The notes beneath the pieces were generated by a model that was given only the letters and a program-made list of their open reading frames with translations, was not told the DNA's origin and searched no databases. The translations under genes and the position numbers were made by a program. A stretch of DNA of 64,000 nucleotides from Neptuniibacter victor (lineage in GTDB: Bacteria; Pseudomonadota; Gammaproteobacteria; Pseudomonadales; Balneatricaceae): positions 682,001 through 746,000 of the forward strand of contig AP025763.1 in the NCBI GenBank assembly GCA_027943745.1, in the 5' to 3' direction. Below are positions 7,338 through 16,197 of the stretch, piece by piece; the first letter of the stretch is position 1, and every line of letters begins with the position of its first letter.

Positions 7338-8249
7338 ATGTTAGATCAGATGACAACTGGAAGATCGGCTCAACGTTTAATGCTGCCGTTACTGTTCGTG
7401 TTGATATACGGTTCTGGGTTTGTCGGCGCCAAATTGGGCTTGCTCTATAGCGAGCCATTTACGTTTTTGCTTTGGCGCTTTATTTTGGCGGGCGGATTAT
7501 TGCTGGTGGCTGCCTATCTGCTAGATGCAGCGATGCCATCTAAGCTTGGGTGGCTGATTTTGAGTGGTTTGTTGATGCAAGGCGTCTTCTCCGCTGGTCT
7601 GTTTTATGCCGTCTATCTGGGCATGAAACCAGCAGTTAGCGCCTTGATCATTGCGCTTCAACCGCTGCTCGTCACCGTGTTGGCAGGTTTTTATTTAAGT
7701 GAGAAGGTTACAGCGCAACGATGGCTTGGCTTATTACTAGGGGTTGTTGGGGTTGTATTAGTTGTCATCGATGGTCTGACAACAGAGGGCAATAATTGGA
7801 TAAATATTAGCTGTGCAGTCATTGCTCTGTTGGGGCTCTCGTTAGGGCAACTTATTCAGAAAAAACATTGTAGCGATATGAACCTTATCAGTGGTGGAGC
7901 AGTGCAGGTGCTAGCAATGATACCCCCGTTATTACTGTTAAGCTGGTTATTTGAGAGTGGTGAATTAACGTGGCATCTAGAGTTAGTTATTTCAATGTTT
8001 TGGATGGCAGTAGGGGTTTCAATTGGCGCCTTAAGCTTGCTCTATATTATGCTTCAGCAGAACAGTGCCAGTCAGGTTGCTAGCGTGTTTTATGGTATCC
8101 CGGTGGCTGCTGCCTTAGTGGCATGGCCTTTATTCGATCAAATACCGACAGCGATAGATTGGTTTGGTTTTTCTATCGTCGTATTGGGGGTATGGGTGGC
8201 AAACAGCTCTTTTAGCCTGAAGGCAAGGTTGCAGTTGCGTAACTCATGA
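7338..8249 (+). CDS. EamA/DMT-family transporter, probably a TetR-controlled exporter
   Basis: The protein has 303 residues and about ten predicted transmembrane helices in two EamA repeats, first near 17-145 and second near 160-290. Typical segments are LIYGSGFVGAKLGL, RFILAGGLLLVAAYLL, KPAVSALIIALQPLLVTVLAGFYLSEKVTAQRWLG (split here by family-typical PLL) and GVVGVVLVVIDGL. EamA proteins of the drug/metabolite transporter superfamily export amino acids, purines or drugs. The substrate is not predictable. GGAGGAGAGAGG precedes the ATG. The upstream palindrome shared with the TetR gene indicates that both respond to one signal. The stop codon lies inside a 17-bp tandem repeat. Confidence 0.9.
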   Translation: MLDQMTTGRSAQRLMLPLLFVLIYGSGFVGAKLGLLYSEPFTFLLWRFILAGGLLLVAAYLLDAAMPSKLGWLILSGLLMQGVFSAGLFYAVYLGMKPAVSALIIALQPLLVTVLAGFYLSEKVTAQRWLGLLLGVVGVVLVVIDGLTTEGNNWINISCAVIALLGLSLGQLIQKKHCSDMNLISGGAVQVLAMIPPLLLLSWLFESGELTWHLELVISMFWMAVGVSIGALSLLYIMLQQNSASQVASVFYGIPVAAALVAWPLFDQIPTAIDWFGFSIVVLGVWVANSSFSLKARLQLRNS

Positions 8250-8293
8250 GTCTTTTAAGTTTATGAGCCCTTTAAGTTCATGCCATAAAGTTC
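8246..8293. repeat. 17-bp tandem repeat spanning the EamA stop codon
   Basis: ATGAGTCTTTTAAGTTT (8246-8262) is followed by ATGAGCCCTTTAAGTTC (8263-8279) and a shortened copy ATGCCATAAAGTTC (8280-8293). The first unit contains the EamA stop TGA at 8247-8249. Confidence 0.8.
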
Positions 8294-8428
8294 ATGATAG
8301 ATTCACAGAAGGATCGCCCGCGGACTGATCTGTATCTTCATGTGAGATTATTATTGAATGCTACAATAACGACAGCGCTAGTGAGTTATCAGATTCAGAA
8401 GCTTAGCGCGTCGTTGTTGGAGAGCTTT

Positions 8429-9163
8429 GTGAACAAATTGCGTGCATCAGCATGGGTATTTAGTTTTATCGTGGCTGCTAGCTTGTCGACCGTTTCGATC
8501 GCAGATCAAACGATAAGACTGATTTCGACAGAGATGTCCGCTGGCTTACTAAGCCTTGATAATAATAGAGCGGAAGGGATCTATCCCGATCTCTTTCGTG
8601 AAGCCGCTGAACGGGCGAATGTTAATATTGAGTTTAGAGTCGTGCCTTGGCTGAGGGCGATTGCAGAGGCGAAGAAATCCCACGATTATTTATTGTTCCC
8701 TCTTACTCGAACAATAGAGAGAGAGCGATTTTTTAGTTGGCAAGGGTTATTAAGAAAAGACCCTCTCTGCTTCATTACGTTGTCAGGCACTGTTAATAGC
8801 CTTGAACATGCCAAAGGCCTCAAACGGATATTGGTATGGGCCCAAACCTCCCACCAAACATTTTTAAAGGAACAAGGTTTTACTAATTTAGTGCCGATTA
8901 GTGATGAAGCCCAAGCCGTCGATGTGTTGAGTAAACGCTATAGTTCAGCATGGTATACATCGTGCCTTGAGGATTCAGCTTTCCCAAATCATCCTGACAT
9001 TAAACGTGCCGCTGTGCTGGGTAATGTCGTTGCTTATGAAACCATCTGGATTGCAGGGGGTAGTAATTTTAAACCCACTGCGGCATCAGAACGGTTCATG
9101 GCTGAATTGAGTCGGCTTTATAATGAAGGGCGTCTTGACGAGCTATCGGCCTCAGTGAAGTAA
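8429..9163 (+). CDS. Orphan family-3 periplasmic solute-binding protein
   Basis: I take the GTG at 8429 as the start, because GGAG lies 6 bp before it and the product then begins with a normal signal peptide (NKLRASAWVFSFIVAASLSTVSIA, cut here as two runs: NKLRASAWVFSF and IVAASLSTVSIA). An open frame extends 45 codons further upstream but would give an atypical N-terminus. The mature part has the SBP_bac_3 features G-I-Y-P-D-L-F-R-E-A-A-E-R, V-V-P-W-L-R-A-I-A-E-A and L-F-P-L-T-R-T-I-E-R-E-R-F. These pseudo-PBPs usually bind amino acids or unknown organic ligands. No transporter partner is adjacent. The mature domain is small at about 220 residues. Confidence 0.8.
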   Translation: MNKLRASAWVFSFIVAASLSTVSIADQTIRLISTEMSAGLLSLDNNRAEGIYPDLFREAAERANVNIEFRVVPWLRAIAEAKKSHDYLLFPLTRTIERERFFSWQGLLRKDPLCFITLSGTVNSLEHAKGLKRILVWAQTSHQTFLKEQGFTNLVPISDEAQAVDVLSKRYSSAWYTSCLEDSAFPNHPDIKRAAVLGNVVAYETIWIAGGSNFKPTAASERFMAELSRLYNEGRLDELSASVK

Positions 9164-9270
9164 ATACTTAAGTGCTTGGTCTAATTTTTCTGTTGAACTC
9201 TTACTCTTAAGGCGACATGCCTCCTTAATAGCCACATAATAGCGAACTAATTTTTTGATAGGGAATTCGC

Positions 9271-10206
9271 ATGGCTACGCGCCAACCATTGGAACTATTC
9301 GCTTTTAGCTGCATGGTACTGTTTTGTATTGTTATGGCCTCACAGCAGGTTGTCCTAAAAGCGGTGGCAGATGATATTGCGCCAGTGTTTCAAATCGCGT
9401 TACGCTACGGCATTGCAGCGTTTCTACTGATCTTACTGATTCAAACAAAAAGCTCGCAAGTAAAGTTAGCGCCAGAGAACCGTATTCCTGCATTCTGGAT
9501 CGGCAGTCTTTTTACTATAGAATTTCTCTTTCTAGGCGAAGCCTTAAAATACACCAGTGCTTCGCATACTATTGTGCTGCTTTATACCTCGCCAATATTT
9601 GCGGCGATCGGTCTGCATATAAAAATCCCAACTGAACGGATGAACGTCCTACAGTGGTGTGGCATTATCCTGGCCTTCCTAGGGATGGCCATCGCATTTT
9701 TGGGTGGTGACGAGGAACATGCCCTTACCGCCACTGTGTTATGGGGTGACTTACTGGCTCTACTTGCCGGTGCAGCATGGGGTGCGACAACCGTGGTGGT
9801 AAGGGCCACCGGATTATCTGTGTTACCCGCTAAACAGATCTTGTTCTACCAGCTTTCCATGGCCTTTATTGTCTTAGGCATCTGGTCCTTCTGGACCGAC
9901 CAAACCACAATTAACCCAACCCCAGAAGTGATCGCGAGCCTTATCTTTCATGGTGTGGGAGTCGCTTTCCTCGCCTTTTTACTCTGGTTTTGGCTCCTCA
10001 CCCGCTACCAAGCCTCACAGCTGGGTATCCTCTCTTTTATGACCCCCCTGTTTGGCGTTTTACTCGGCAGCTGGTGGCTAAATGAATTGATCGAGCCCAA
10101 CTTCATCATCGGTGCAGGGTTGATTATCGCCGGTATTCTTTTGGTCAGCAGTCACCGCTGGATTGCCGCAGGAATAAAAAAAATCTCACCTCGACGCTCC
10201 CTGTAG
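9271..10206 (+). CDS. EamA/DMT-family transporter
   Basis: The protein has 311 residues and ten predicted transmembrane helices in two EamA repeats, with SQQVVLKAVADDIAPVFQ and ALRYGIAAFLLILLIQTK in the first half and GDLLALLAGAAWGATTVVVR in the second. A probable inner-membrane exporter, substrate unknown. It differs strongly from the EamA protein at 7338 and is not downstream of the same operator. Codons in the 3' half are more often C-ending than in neighbours, a mild sign of different origin. AGGGAA precedes the ATG. The stop codon TAG is part of a REP-like palindrome (10203-10225), so the last residues may reflect element insertion. Confidence 0.88.
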   Translation: MATRQPLELFAFSCMVLFCIVMASQQVVLKAVADDIAPVFQIALRYGIAAFLLILLIQTKSSQVKLAPENRIPAFWIGSLFTIEFLFLGEALKYTSASHTIVLLYTSPIFAAIGLHIKIPTERMNVLQWCGIILAFLGMAIAFLGGDEEHALTATVLWGDLLALLAGAAWGATTVVVRATGLSVLPAKQILFYQLSMAFIVLGIWSFWTDQTTINPTPEVIASLIFHGVGVAFLAFLLWFWLLTRYQASQLGILSFMTPLFGVLLGSWWLNELIEPNFIIGAGLIIAGILLVSSHRWIAAGIKKISPRRSL

Positions 10207-10225
10207 GAGGGGCCACTGGCCGCGA
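10203..10225 (+). repeat. REP-like palindromic element overlapping a stop codon
   Basis: GTAGGAGGGGCCACTGGC followed by CGCGA has the classic gammaproteobacterial REP layout: a GTAG head, then an imperfect palindrome (GGCCACTGGCC core). The TAG at 10204-10206 is the stop of the EamA gene. A related copy lies in inverse orientation at 11389-11411, and a degenerate one at 13235-13256. Such elements are usually mobilised by RAYT transposases; none is in the window. Confidence 0.7.
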
Positions 10226-10232
10226 TTTTTTC

Positions 10233-11027
10233 CTATTGAGAGGCCTCGGTTGTCGAGGCTTTAAAGCCTCGAATAATGCTAGCGTCTTTTGGTAGTTCTG
10301 AAATAAGCGAGCCTTGTTGATTAAATATGCCATAACGTTTGTCGTTAAGGGCAACAAGGATTCCTTCTGCTATTAAGTTGTTTTGAGAATCATAGATCTT
10401 AACGCAGTTTGATATCTGATTATGTTCTTGAAAGAAGCAGGATTTACTAAGAAAACTCGATCTGTTTTTCTCTGCATGTATCTGCCCTTTATGAGTACTG
10501 AAAACTGTGATGCTGATCCAGACCGTTAGCAAGATAATGGTAAAATAAGCAGCTTTCCCTATCTTTGTAGAGAGTTCGGCTACGAGCTTGATCGCAAGAG
10601 TGAAATCATTTGTATTTGGGTTTAAAAAAACCTTAATTCGAATTAAAAACGGAGGTAGAGGTTTGTTCTTTTGGGGATCAGGATGCTCGTAGCGCGCGAT
10701 TTTGGCTATTGCGTATACAAACAATATTAGTGCACAGAGTACTGCTCCAACGTATTGCCAGCTGGTAATGTCAGTGAAAAATGGAATAAGTTCTATGAGG
10801 TAAAAAGAGACCGTGTAATAGCCATAGACGTATGCATCGGTAACCGATAATGGGAATGCATCCGTCGTTATGCCGAAGGTCGATAGATATCCCGCTTGAT
10901 AACCGACGCCAATCAGATAGCCTGCTGGTGCAAGGAGAGCAATAAAGGCCGCAGCATAAGTTAGAAGAAAGCTTCTCTTCTCTAAGCTGCTTAATAAGGT
11001 ACCGGTTTCTTTAATTGGTGCTGTCAT
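10233..11027 (-). CDS. Hypothetical inner-membrane protein, unknown function
   Basis: The protein has 264 residues and about four predicted transmembrane segments (near 20-45, 65-85, 92-112 and 158-178), followed by a soluble C-terminal domain of about 85 residues with Cys197 and Cys208. The soluble part contains KIYDSQNNLIAEGILVALND, which looks like a small beta-rich domain. I recognise no family. AGGGATAG precedes the ATG at 11027. It lies between two inverted REP-like elements (10203 and 11389), as a solitary gene, a setting that would suit an acquired cassette. Confidence 0.65.
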   Translation of the reverse strand: MTAPIKETGTLLSSLEKRSFLLTYAAAFIALLAPAGYLIGVGYQAGYLSTFGITTDAFPLSVTDAYVYGYYTVSFYLIELIPFFTDITSWQYVGAVLCALILFVYAIAKIARYEHPDPQKNKPLPPFLIRIKVFLNPNTNDFTLAIKLVAELSTKIGKAAYFTIILLTVWISITVFSTHKGQIHAEKNRSSFLSKSCFFQEHNQISNCVKIYDSQNNLIAEGILVALNDKRYGIFNQQGSLISELPKDASIIRGFKASTTEASQ

Positions 11028-11388
11028 ACTATCCCTAGTGTTTTATCGAGTCCTGCATATATATTACCTCAGCAAATAATTTGGACCAGAAATTAAAAAA
11101 GCTACTCGATCAGGTTTTACATTGTATAGGAACCGAATGCGTTGCCAGTGAGCACGGCCTCACACCTTTGACGCAGCCGAGTATCGCAGAAGGCTAAGGG
11201 TTAAATGGCTATTTGTTTGAGACTCTTTATTTATAAACAAGGAGTTATAGCCATTCCATTCTTGTTTATAAGTAACCATCGAGAAACACAGGGAACCGAA
11301 GGCAAGGAAAGGCGGCTAGGGGATTCTTAAGGGGAAAAGCTGTTGTTTCCCCTTGAGGGGCGAAAGCCCAAAGAGTAAAGGTAAAATA
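11028..11388. other. Gene-free region rich in alternative stem-loops
   Basis: This lies upstream of the membrane-protein gene (minus strand). Two overlapping hairpins exclude each other: AATGGCTAT (11204-11212) with ATAGCCATT (11247-11255), and TTATAAACAAG (11231-11241) with CTTGTTTATAA (11261-11271). A third stem, AAGGGGAAA (11329-11337) with TTTCCCCTT (11346-11354), has an 8-nt loop. The region ends at a REP-like element. Open frames here have no ribosome-binding site and look fortuitous. An unknown repeat or a small RNA is possible, but nothing shows transcription. Confidence 0.5.
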
Positions 11389-11411
11389 TCGCGGCCAGTG
11401 GCCCCTCCCAC
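11389..11411 (-). repeat. REP-like palindromic element, inverse orientation
   Basis: Read on the minus strand this is GTGGGAGGGGCCACTGGC followed by CGCGA, matching the element at 10203-10225 except GTGG for GTAG. With that copy it forms an inverted pair about 1.2 kb apart enclosing the membrane-protein gene. Confidence 0.7.
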
Positions 11412-11482
11412 AAAAGATCCCTCTCAGAAGTGCACCATCCACAAACAGATATTTCACACACCACGGATACGGCAAACACAAA

Positions 11483-11508
11483 AAAGCCCAGAACATGTTC
11501 TGGGCTTT
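11483..11508 (-). terminator. Rho-independent terminator of the GST gene
   Basis: AAAGCCCAGAAC pairs with GTTCTGGGCTTT as a near-continuous perfect palindrome, and on the minus strand it is followed by a run of six T. It lies 27 bp past the GST stop. A close sequence relative sits at 13283-13308. Confidence 0.8.
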
Positions 11509-11534
11509 CGGATTGAACTAAGGCAACTGAAGCG

Positions 11535-12146
11535 CTATTTACAAAGCGCACGATACTTCTGTGTGCCTTCACGGGCTTCAATGCGCTCGCGCCATGCGTT
11601 GATGTTTTTGTACTCGGAGAGATCAAACTTAACGTCATCGCAGATACCAACCACAAAGGAGACATTCAGATCCGCCAGCGTAAAGCGCTCTGCGACGAGG
11701 AAACTAAGGCCTTCTAATGAGTTCTCAAGCGTATTAAGTAGCGGTGGTAGCTTCTCAAAGGCTTTATCGATAATCGATTGGTCGCGCTTAGGTTCTGGCA
11801 CAAACACCATCTGGATAAAAGCTTGGATAAGCGGGTGTTGCAGATCAGCAACAGACCAGATACTCCACTGGCTAACAAGGCCGCGTTCCTGCACATCATT
11901 ACCAAGTAACTCTGGCTTATAGGCTTCGGCAACATAGTTGCTGATCGCGAGGGATTCCCAAATGGTAAAATCACCATCCGTTAATGCCGGTACTTTCCCG
12001 TTTGGGTTCACTTTAAGGAAGGCTTCGGATTTATGTTCACCGGCACGGAAGTCGATCGACTTAGCGCTATATTCAACGCCCGCTTCCTCTAAACACCAGA
12101 AACAACGACCTGCACTCGATTGTGGGCTTCCGTAGATTGTTAACAT
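11535..12146 (-). CDS. Glutathione S-transferase family protein
   Basis: The protein has 203 residues from the ATG at 12146, which has AAAGGA 6 bp upstream. The frame extends 69 codons further but lacks a supporting site there. The N-terminal thioredoxin-like domain (about 1-78) contains SPQSSAGRCFWCLEEAG, KVNPNGKVPALTDGD and the GSH-contact ESLAISNYVAE. The C-terminal helical domain contains the N-capping box FTLADLNVSF. Possible roles include conjugation or peroxide or dehalogenation chemistry on glutathione; the substrate is not predictable. Cys15 and Cys18 form a C-F-W-C pair. It is divergent from the binding-protein gene at 12278 and ends in a clear terminator, so it is a single-gene unit. 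Confidence 0.88.
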   Translation of the reverse strand: MLTIYGSPQSSAGRCFWCLEEAGVEYSAKSIDFRAGEHKSEAFLKVNPNGKVPALTDGDFTIWESLAISNYVAEAYKPELLGNDVQERGLVSQWSIWSVADLQHPLIQAFIQMVFVPEPKRDQSIIDKAFEKLPPLLNTLENSLEGLSFLVAERFTLADLNVSFVVGICDDVKFDLSEYKNINAWRERIEAREGTQKYRALCK

Positions 12147-12277
12147 AGTTTTTCCTTTCAGTGGATTAGATCGCTTGATGCTATCACAAGATAACAAGTA
12201 GAGCGTATGTGGGTGAGAACTTGATCTGTTGACTATACTTAGCATTGACTGTCTTCGTTTATGAGAGAGAAAGTTAG

Positions 12278-13117
12278 ATGGGGGGTTCTCATTCGATGGT
12301 TCTGATCGATATAAAGTCCTATATAAATAGGGTTTGTTATTTTTCTTGGCCAAGGGCTAAGGGCTTTCTTCCGAAGGTTTATCTACCTATTTGGCTGGTT
12401 TTTTTGTCTCTGATTTTTATCTCATCGTTGGTCAATGCTCAACCTGATCTGAAGTTAATTACTGAGGATTGGGCGCCTTATAATTACGAAGAAGGGTTAG
12501 AGATAAAAGGGTTTTCAACGGAGGTTGTACGGGCAGTTCTCGATGAATTAGGGGATGCTTATCCAATAGAGATCTTTCCTGGCCCTCGTGGTGATCGAAT
12601 GTTGGATACGTTGCCGAATATTATGTATTTTTCCATTTTTCGTACGCCTGAACGGGAAGGGAAGTATAAGTGGATAGGTCCTATCTCTGATCAAGCGGTG
12701 TATTTTTATAAGCGCAGAGGAAACCCTAAATCGTATAGAGATATTGAAGATATTAAAGCGGCCAGTGTCACCGTGCCTTACAAAGGATTGGTGGCTGATT
12801 CGGTTGAAGCATTGGGCGTTACGAATGTGATTAAATTAACGTCTAGAGAGCGGCAGTTCGCACTCCTGTTTAATGACCGAGCCGAATTACTGGTGAATAC
12901 TGGGCCTTTAGGTGTTGCCTACTATTTAAAGAAAATGGATATGCCCGCTGATGCATTGACGCAAACATCGGTTAAACTGCTGGAGTTCCCACTGTATATC
13001 GCTTGTTCAAAAGATATCCCAGATAGCGTTATCGAGCGCTGGCAGGCCGCGCTCGACCGTGTAAAAGCCTCGAACAAATATCGTACGATCTACCATAAAT
13101 ATCTTTACCACCCTTAG
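12278..13117 (+). CDS. Orphan family-3 periplasmic solute-binding protein
   Basis: The product has up to 279 residues. The hydrophobic signal core is at about residues 33-52, ending at SLVNA, which leaves a long N-region; the true start may be the ATG at 12278 (GAGAGAGAAAG upstream) or the one at 12296. The mature domain starts with LKLITEDWAPYNYEEG and contains I-K-G-F-S-T-E-V-V-R-A-V-L and F-S-I-F-R-T-P-E-R-E-G-K-Y-K-W-I-G, as in amino-acid-binding SBP_bac_3 proteins. It ends with a typical KYRTIYHKYL tail. No permease or ATPase lies near. This is the fourth such gene in 13 kb. Confidence 0.85.
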   Translation: MGGSHSMVLIDIKSYINRVCYFSWPRAKGFLPKVYLPIWLVFLSLIFISSLVNAQPDLKLITEDWAPYNYEEGLEIKGFSTEVVRAVLDELGDAYPIEIFPGPRGDRMLDTLPNIMYFSIFRTPEREGKYKWIGPISDQAVYFYKRRGNPKSYRDIEDIKAASVTVPYKGLVADSVEALGVTNVIKLTSRERQFALLFNDRAELLVNTGPLGVAYYLKKMDMPADALTQTSVKLLEFPLYIACSKDIPDSVIERWQAALDRVKASNKYRTIYHKYLYHP

Positions 13118-13186
13118 AAATATTTATTTCAAGAGGGCTTTCTTTGGGAATAGCCTTCTGTGAACGTCGCCATTTATGCAAAAGCC

Positions 13187-13256
13187 TTTTGTGGAAGGGG
13201 CGCTTGTGCGAGGGGCCGCTTGTGGGAGCGGCTACTTGTGGGAGGGGCCACTGGTC
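13187..13256 (+). repeat. Four tandem 16-bp REP-head repeats ending in a degenerate REP
   Basis: Units at 13187-13202, 13203-13218, 13219-13234 and 13235-13250 follow the pattern CTTGTGGGAGGGGCCA with a few changes each. The last unit continues as CTGGTC to resemble the REP-like elements at 10203 and 11389. A weaker fifth unit may lie at 13156-13171. The array is in the gap between a binding-protein gene and valS. Confidence 0.7.
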
Positions 13257-13282
13257 GATATATTGTGCTTATCACACACAAA

Positions 13283-13308
13283 AAAGCCCAGAGCAATGTC
13301 TGGGCTTT
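13283..13308. terminator. Bidirectional terminator between the binding-protein gene and valS
   Basis: GCCCAGA (13286-13292) and TCTGGGC (13299-13305) form the stem core around GCAATG, flanked by A-run on the left and T-run on the right, so it can stop transcripts from both sides. valS ends 25 bp away. Confidence 0.8.
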
Positions 13309-13332
13309 TTCTGCTATAAGCGAAGCATTTAA

Positions 13333-16197
13333 TTAAAGCGCTTCGATCTTCGCGTATTGCTCTTGCAGTTTATCAAATGCAGATTGCGCAGTTTCCATCT
13401 TTTCGCGCTCTTTGGCGATAACCGCTTCAGGGGCATTAGATACAAACTTCTCGTTGCTTAGTTTGCCTTTAACACGGCCGATATCTTTCTGTAGCTTGTC
13501 TAGTTCTTTCTGTAGACGGGCTAGCTCGGCATCTTTGTTGATCAGGCCTGCCATTGGCACGAGTACTTCCATATCACCAACAAGCTGTGTTGCGGACATT
13601 GGTGCTTCATCACCCGCATTTAGCCATGTGATGCTTTCCAGTGCCGCTAGCTTGCTTAAGAAAGTACGGTTCGCTTCAAGGCGTGTTAGATCTTCAGGGC
13701 TACCGTTTTGTAGTAGTACAGTTAGCTCTTTAGCTGGGGATATGCCCATTTCACCACGGATGTTACGTACACCGGTGATAACACCTTTAAGCCATTCGAT
13801 CTCAGCTTCTGCGGCAGCATCGTGTTTGCCGGTGCTCGCAACAGGATACGGCTGGTTCATGATGGTATCGCCATCTTTGCCTGCCAGACCTTTCACTTGC
13901 TGCCAGATCTCTTCCGTAATGTACGGCATGATTGGGTGAGCAAGGCGAAGTAACACTTCAAGTACGCGTACTAAGGTGTAACGCGTACCACGCTTTGCTT
14001 CTGCTGATGCGTCCTCGTCCCACAATACCGGCTTAGATAGTTCTAAGTACCAACCGCAATATTCGTTCCAGATGAAGTCATACAGGGTTTTAGATGCCAT
14101 ATCGAAACGGTATTCATCAAAGTGTTTGACCACTTCCGCTTCAACTTCTTGTAGACGGCTTGCGATCCAACGATCCGCTAAAGATAGCTCCATTGCGGCA
14201 TTATCTGCTGCATTTTGGCCGCAATCTTCGCCCTCTGTATTCATCAGAACGTAGCGCGCTGCGTTCCAGATTTTGTTACAGAAGTTACGGTAACCTTCCA
14301 GACGTTTCATATCCCAATTGATGTCACGGCCAGTAGAGGCCAGCGCAGCAAGAGTGAAACGAAGGGCATCGGTACCGTGGGCTTGAATACCTTCTGGGAA
14401 CTCTTTCTCTGTACGTTTGCCGATTTTAGCTGCCTGTTGAGGCTGCATCATATTACCGGTACGTTTTTCCAGCAGAGAATCGAGCTCGATACCATCGATC
14501 ATATCCAATGGATCAAGTACGTTACCTTTGGATTTCGACATCTTGTCGCCATTTTCGTCACGGATTAGGCCGGTAACGTAAACGGTTTTGAACGGTACTT
14601 GTGGTTTACCATCTTCATCTTTCATGAAGTGCATGGTCATCATGATCATGCGGGCAACCCAGAAGAAGATAATGTCGAAACCGGTAACCAGTACATCGGT
14701 TGGGTGGAATGTCTGTAGGCGCTGCGTGTTTTCAGGCCAACCGAGTGTTCCGAACGTCCATAGTGCAGAGCTGAACCATGTATCCAAGACGTCATCGTCT
14801 TGGCGAAGTTCTAACTCAGGGTCTAGATTGTATTTTTCGCGCGCTCTCTCTTTATCGTTAGCAACATAAACATTACCTTCGTTGTCATAGAAAGCAGGAA
14901 TACGATGGCCCCACCAAAGCTGACGTGAGATACACCAGTCTTGGATATCATTCATCCAAGCGTTGTACATGTTCTCATACTGCTGAGGGACAAATTTAAT
15001 ATCGCCATTAGCCACCGCATCGACCGCAGGTTTTGCCAGAGTTTTAGCATCGGCAAACCATTGGTCAGTCAGCATCGGTTCGATAACTACACCACCACGG
15101 TCCCCGTAAGGTACGGTCATGTCGTTCTCTTCGATTTTAACCAGTAGACCGGCTTCTTCGAAATCAGCGACAATCTGACGACGCGCTGCGAAACGTTCCA
15201 TACCGCGGTATTTTTCTGGAATAGTCGTTTCAAGGTTGTTATTTGGCGTGCCGTCAGTGTTAAAGCCTTCACCTTCATCACGAATATCTGCATTGAAGGT
15301 TAGGATGTTGATCATTGGCAGATTGCAGCGCTTGCCAACTTCATTATCGTTGAAGTCATGTGCAGGCGTGATTTTTACGCAACCCGTACCTTTCTCCATA
15401 TCGGCATGTTCATCGCCTACGATAGGGATTCGGCGGCCAACAAGCGGAAGAATGATCTCTTTACCGATTAGGTCTTTGTAGCGTTCATCATCCGGGTTAA
15501 CCGCAACGCCTGTATCACCCAGCATGGTTTCTGGACGTGTAGTACCGACAACCAGGAACTCGTCACCGGTTGCAGTTTTAGCACCATCGGCTAATGGGTA
15601 GCGTAGGTACCACATTTTGCCCTTGGTCTCTTTGTTCTCTACTTCAAGATCTGAGATCGCAGTGTGAAGTTTTGGATCCCAGTTGACTAAGCGTTTACCA
15701 CGGTAAACCAGGCCTTCGTCATATAAGCGAATAAACACTTCTTGTACCGCATGGTAGAAGCCCGAATCCATAGTGAAACGTTCGCTTGGCCAATCTACAG
15801 AGTTACCTAAACGGCGCATTTGATTGGTAATGGTGCCGCCTGATTCCTCTTTCCATTCCCAGATCTTTTCGATGAACGCATCGCGGCCTAGGTCATGACG
15901 TGTCTGCTCGCTTTCGGCAGCCAACTTACGCTCAACAACCATCTGCGTAGCAATGCCTGCATGGTCTGTACCGACCTGCCATAAGGTATTTTTACCTTGC
16001 ATGCGCTTGTAGCGTGTTAGGGCGTCCATGATGGTGTGCTGGAAAGCGTGACCCATGTGCAGGCTGCCAGTGACGTTTGGCGGCGGAATCATGATGCAGT
16101 AGGAGTCACCTTCACCTGATGGGGCGAAGTAGTTATTGTCTTCCCAGGTTTTGTACCAGGATTTTTCGATCTCTTGCGGCTGGTAAGTAGTTTCCAT
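13333..16197 (-). CDS. valS: Valyl-tRNA synthetase
   Basis: A 954-residue class I synthetase that charges tRNA-Val in the cytoplasm and edits misactivated threonine. The HIGH-type ATP motif is HMGH at 47-50 within [20 protein letters not shown] is near residues 551-555. The CP1 editing domain (about 190-330) contains [16 protein letters not shown]. The C-terminal coiled-coil arm (about 885-954, many Lys/Glu with [16 protein letters not shown]) is present. The length matches E. coli ValS (951). In E. coli the order is pepA-holC-valS; here holC and valS keep their orientation but are separated by a dioxygenase gene on the other strand. Confidence 0.98.
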   Translation of the reverse strand: METTYQPQEIEKSWYKTWEDNNYFAPSGEGDSYCIMIPPPNVTGSLHMGHAFQHTIMDALTRYKRMQGKNTLWQVGTDHAGIATQMVVERKLAAESEQTRHDLGRDAFIEKIWEWKEESGGTITNQMRRLGNSVDWPSERFTMDSGFYHAVQEVFIRLYDEGLVYRGKRLVNWDPKLHTAISDLEVENKETKGKMWYLRYPLADGAKTATGDEFLVVGTTRPETMLGDTGVAVNPDDERYKDLIGKEIILPLVGRRIPIVGDEHADMEKGTGCVKITPAHDFNDNEVGKRCNLPMINILTFNADIRDEGEGFNTDGTPNNNLETTIPEKYRGMERFAARRQIVADFEEAGLLVKIEENDMTVPYGDRGGVVIEPMLTDQWFADAKTLAKPAVDAVANGDIKFVPQQYENMYNAWMNDIQDWCISRQLWWGHRIPAFYDNEGNVYVANDKERAREKYNLDPELELRQDDDVLDTWFSSALWTFGTLGWPENTQRLQTFHPTDVLVTGFDIIFFWVARMIMMTMHFMKDEDGKPQVPFKTVYVTGLIRDENGDKMSKSKGNVLDPLDMIDGIELDSLLEKRTGNMMQPQQAAKIGKRTEKEFPEGIQAHGTDALRFTLAALASTGRDINWDMKRLEGYRNFCNKIWNAARYVLMNTEGEDCGQNAADNAAMELSLADRWIASRLQEVEAEVVKHFDEYRFDMASKTLYDFIWNEYCGWYLELSKPVLWDEDASAEAKRGTRYTLVRVLEVLLRLAHPIMPYITEEIWQQVKGLAGKDGDTIMNQPYPVASTGKHDAAAEAEIEWLKGVITGVRNIRGEMGISPAKELTVLLQNGSPEDLTRLEANRTFLSKLAALESITWLNAGDEAPMSATQLVGDMEVLVPMAGLINKDAELARLQKELDKLQKDIGRVKGKLSNEKFVSNAPEAVIAKEREKMETAQSAFDKLQEQYAKIEAL

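Noticed and set aside
8294-8428. Upstream extension of the binding-protein gene to an ATG at 8294
   Set aside because: The extension places 45 polar residues before a normal signal peptide; the GTG at 8429 has a well-spaced GGAG.
11353-11922. Open frame of 189 codons across the GST gene and its terminator
   Set aside because: It runs through a rho-independent terminator and antisense through the GST coding region; the GST frame has clear family motifs.
12147-12353. N-terminal extension of the GST by 69 residues
   Set aside because: It would add a basic, unconserved leader before the thioredoxin fold, and it overlaps the divergent promoter region. The ATG at 12146 has AAAGGA.
13412-13939. 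Open frame of 175 codons antisense to valS
   Set aside because: It lies wholly inside valS in another frame, has no ribosome-binding site and its translation is low-complexity Ser/Leu/Arg.
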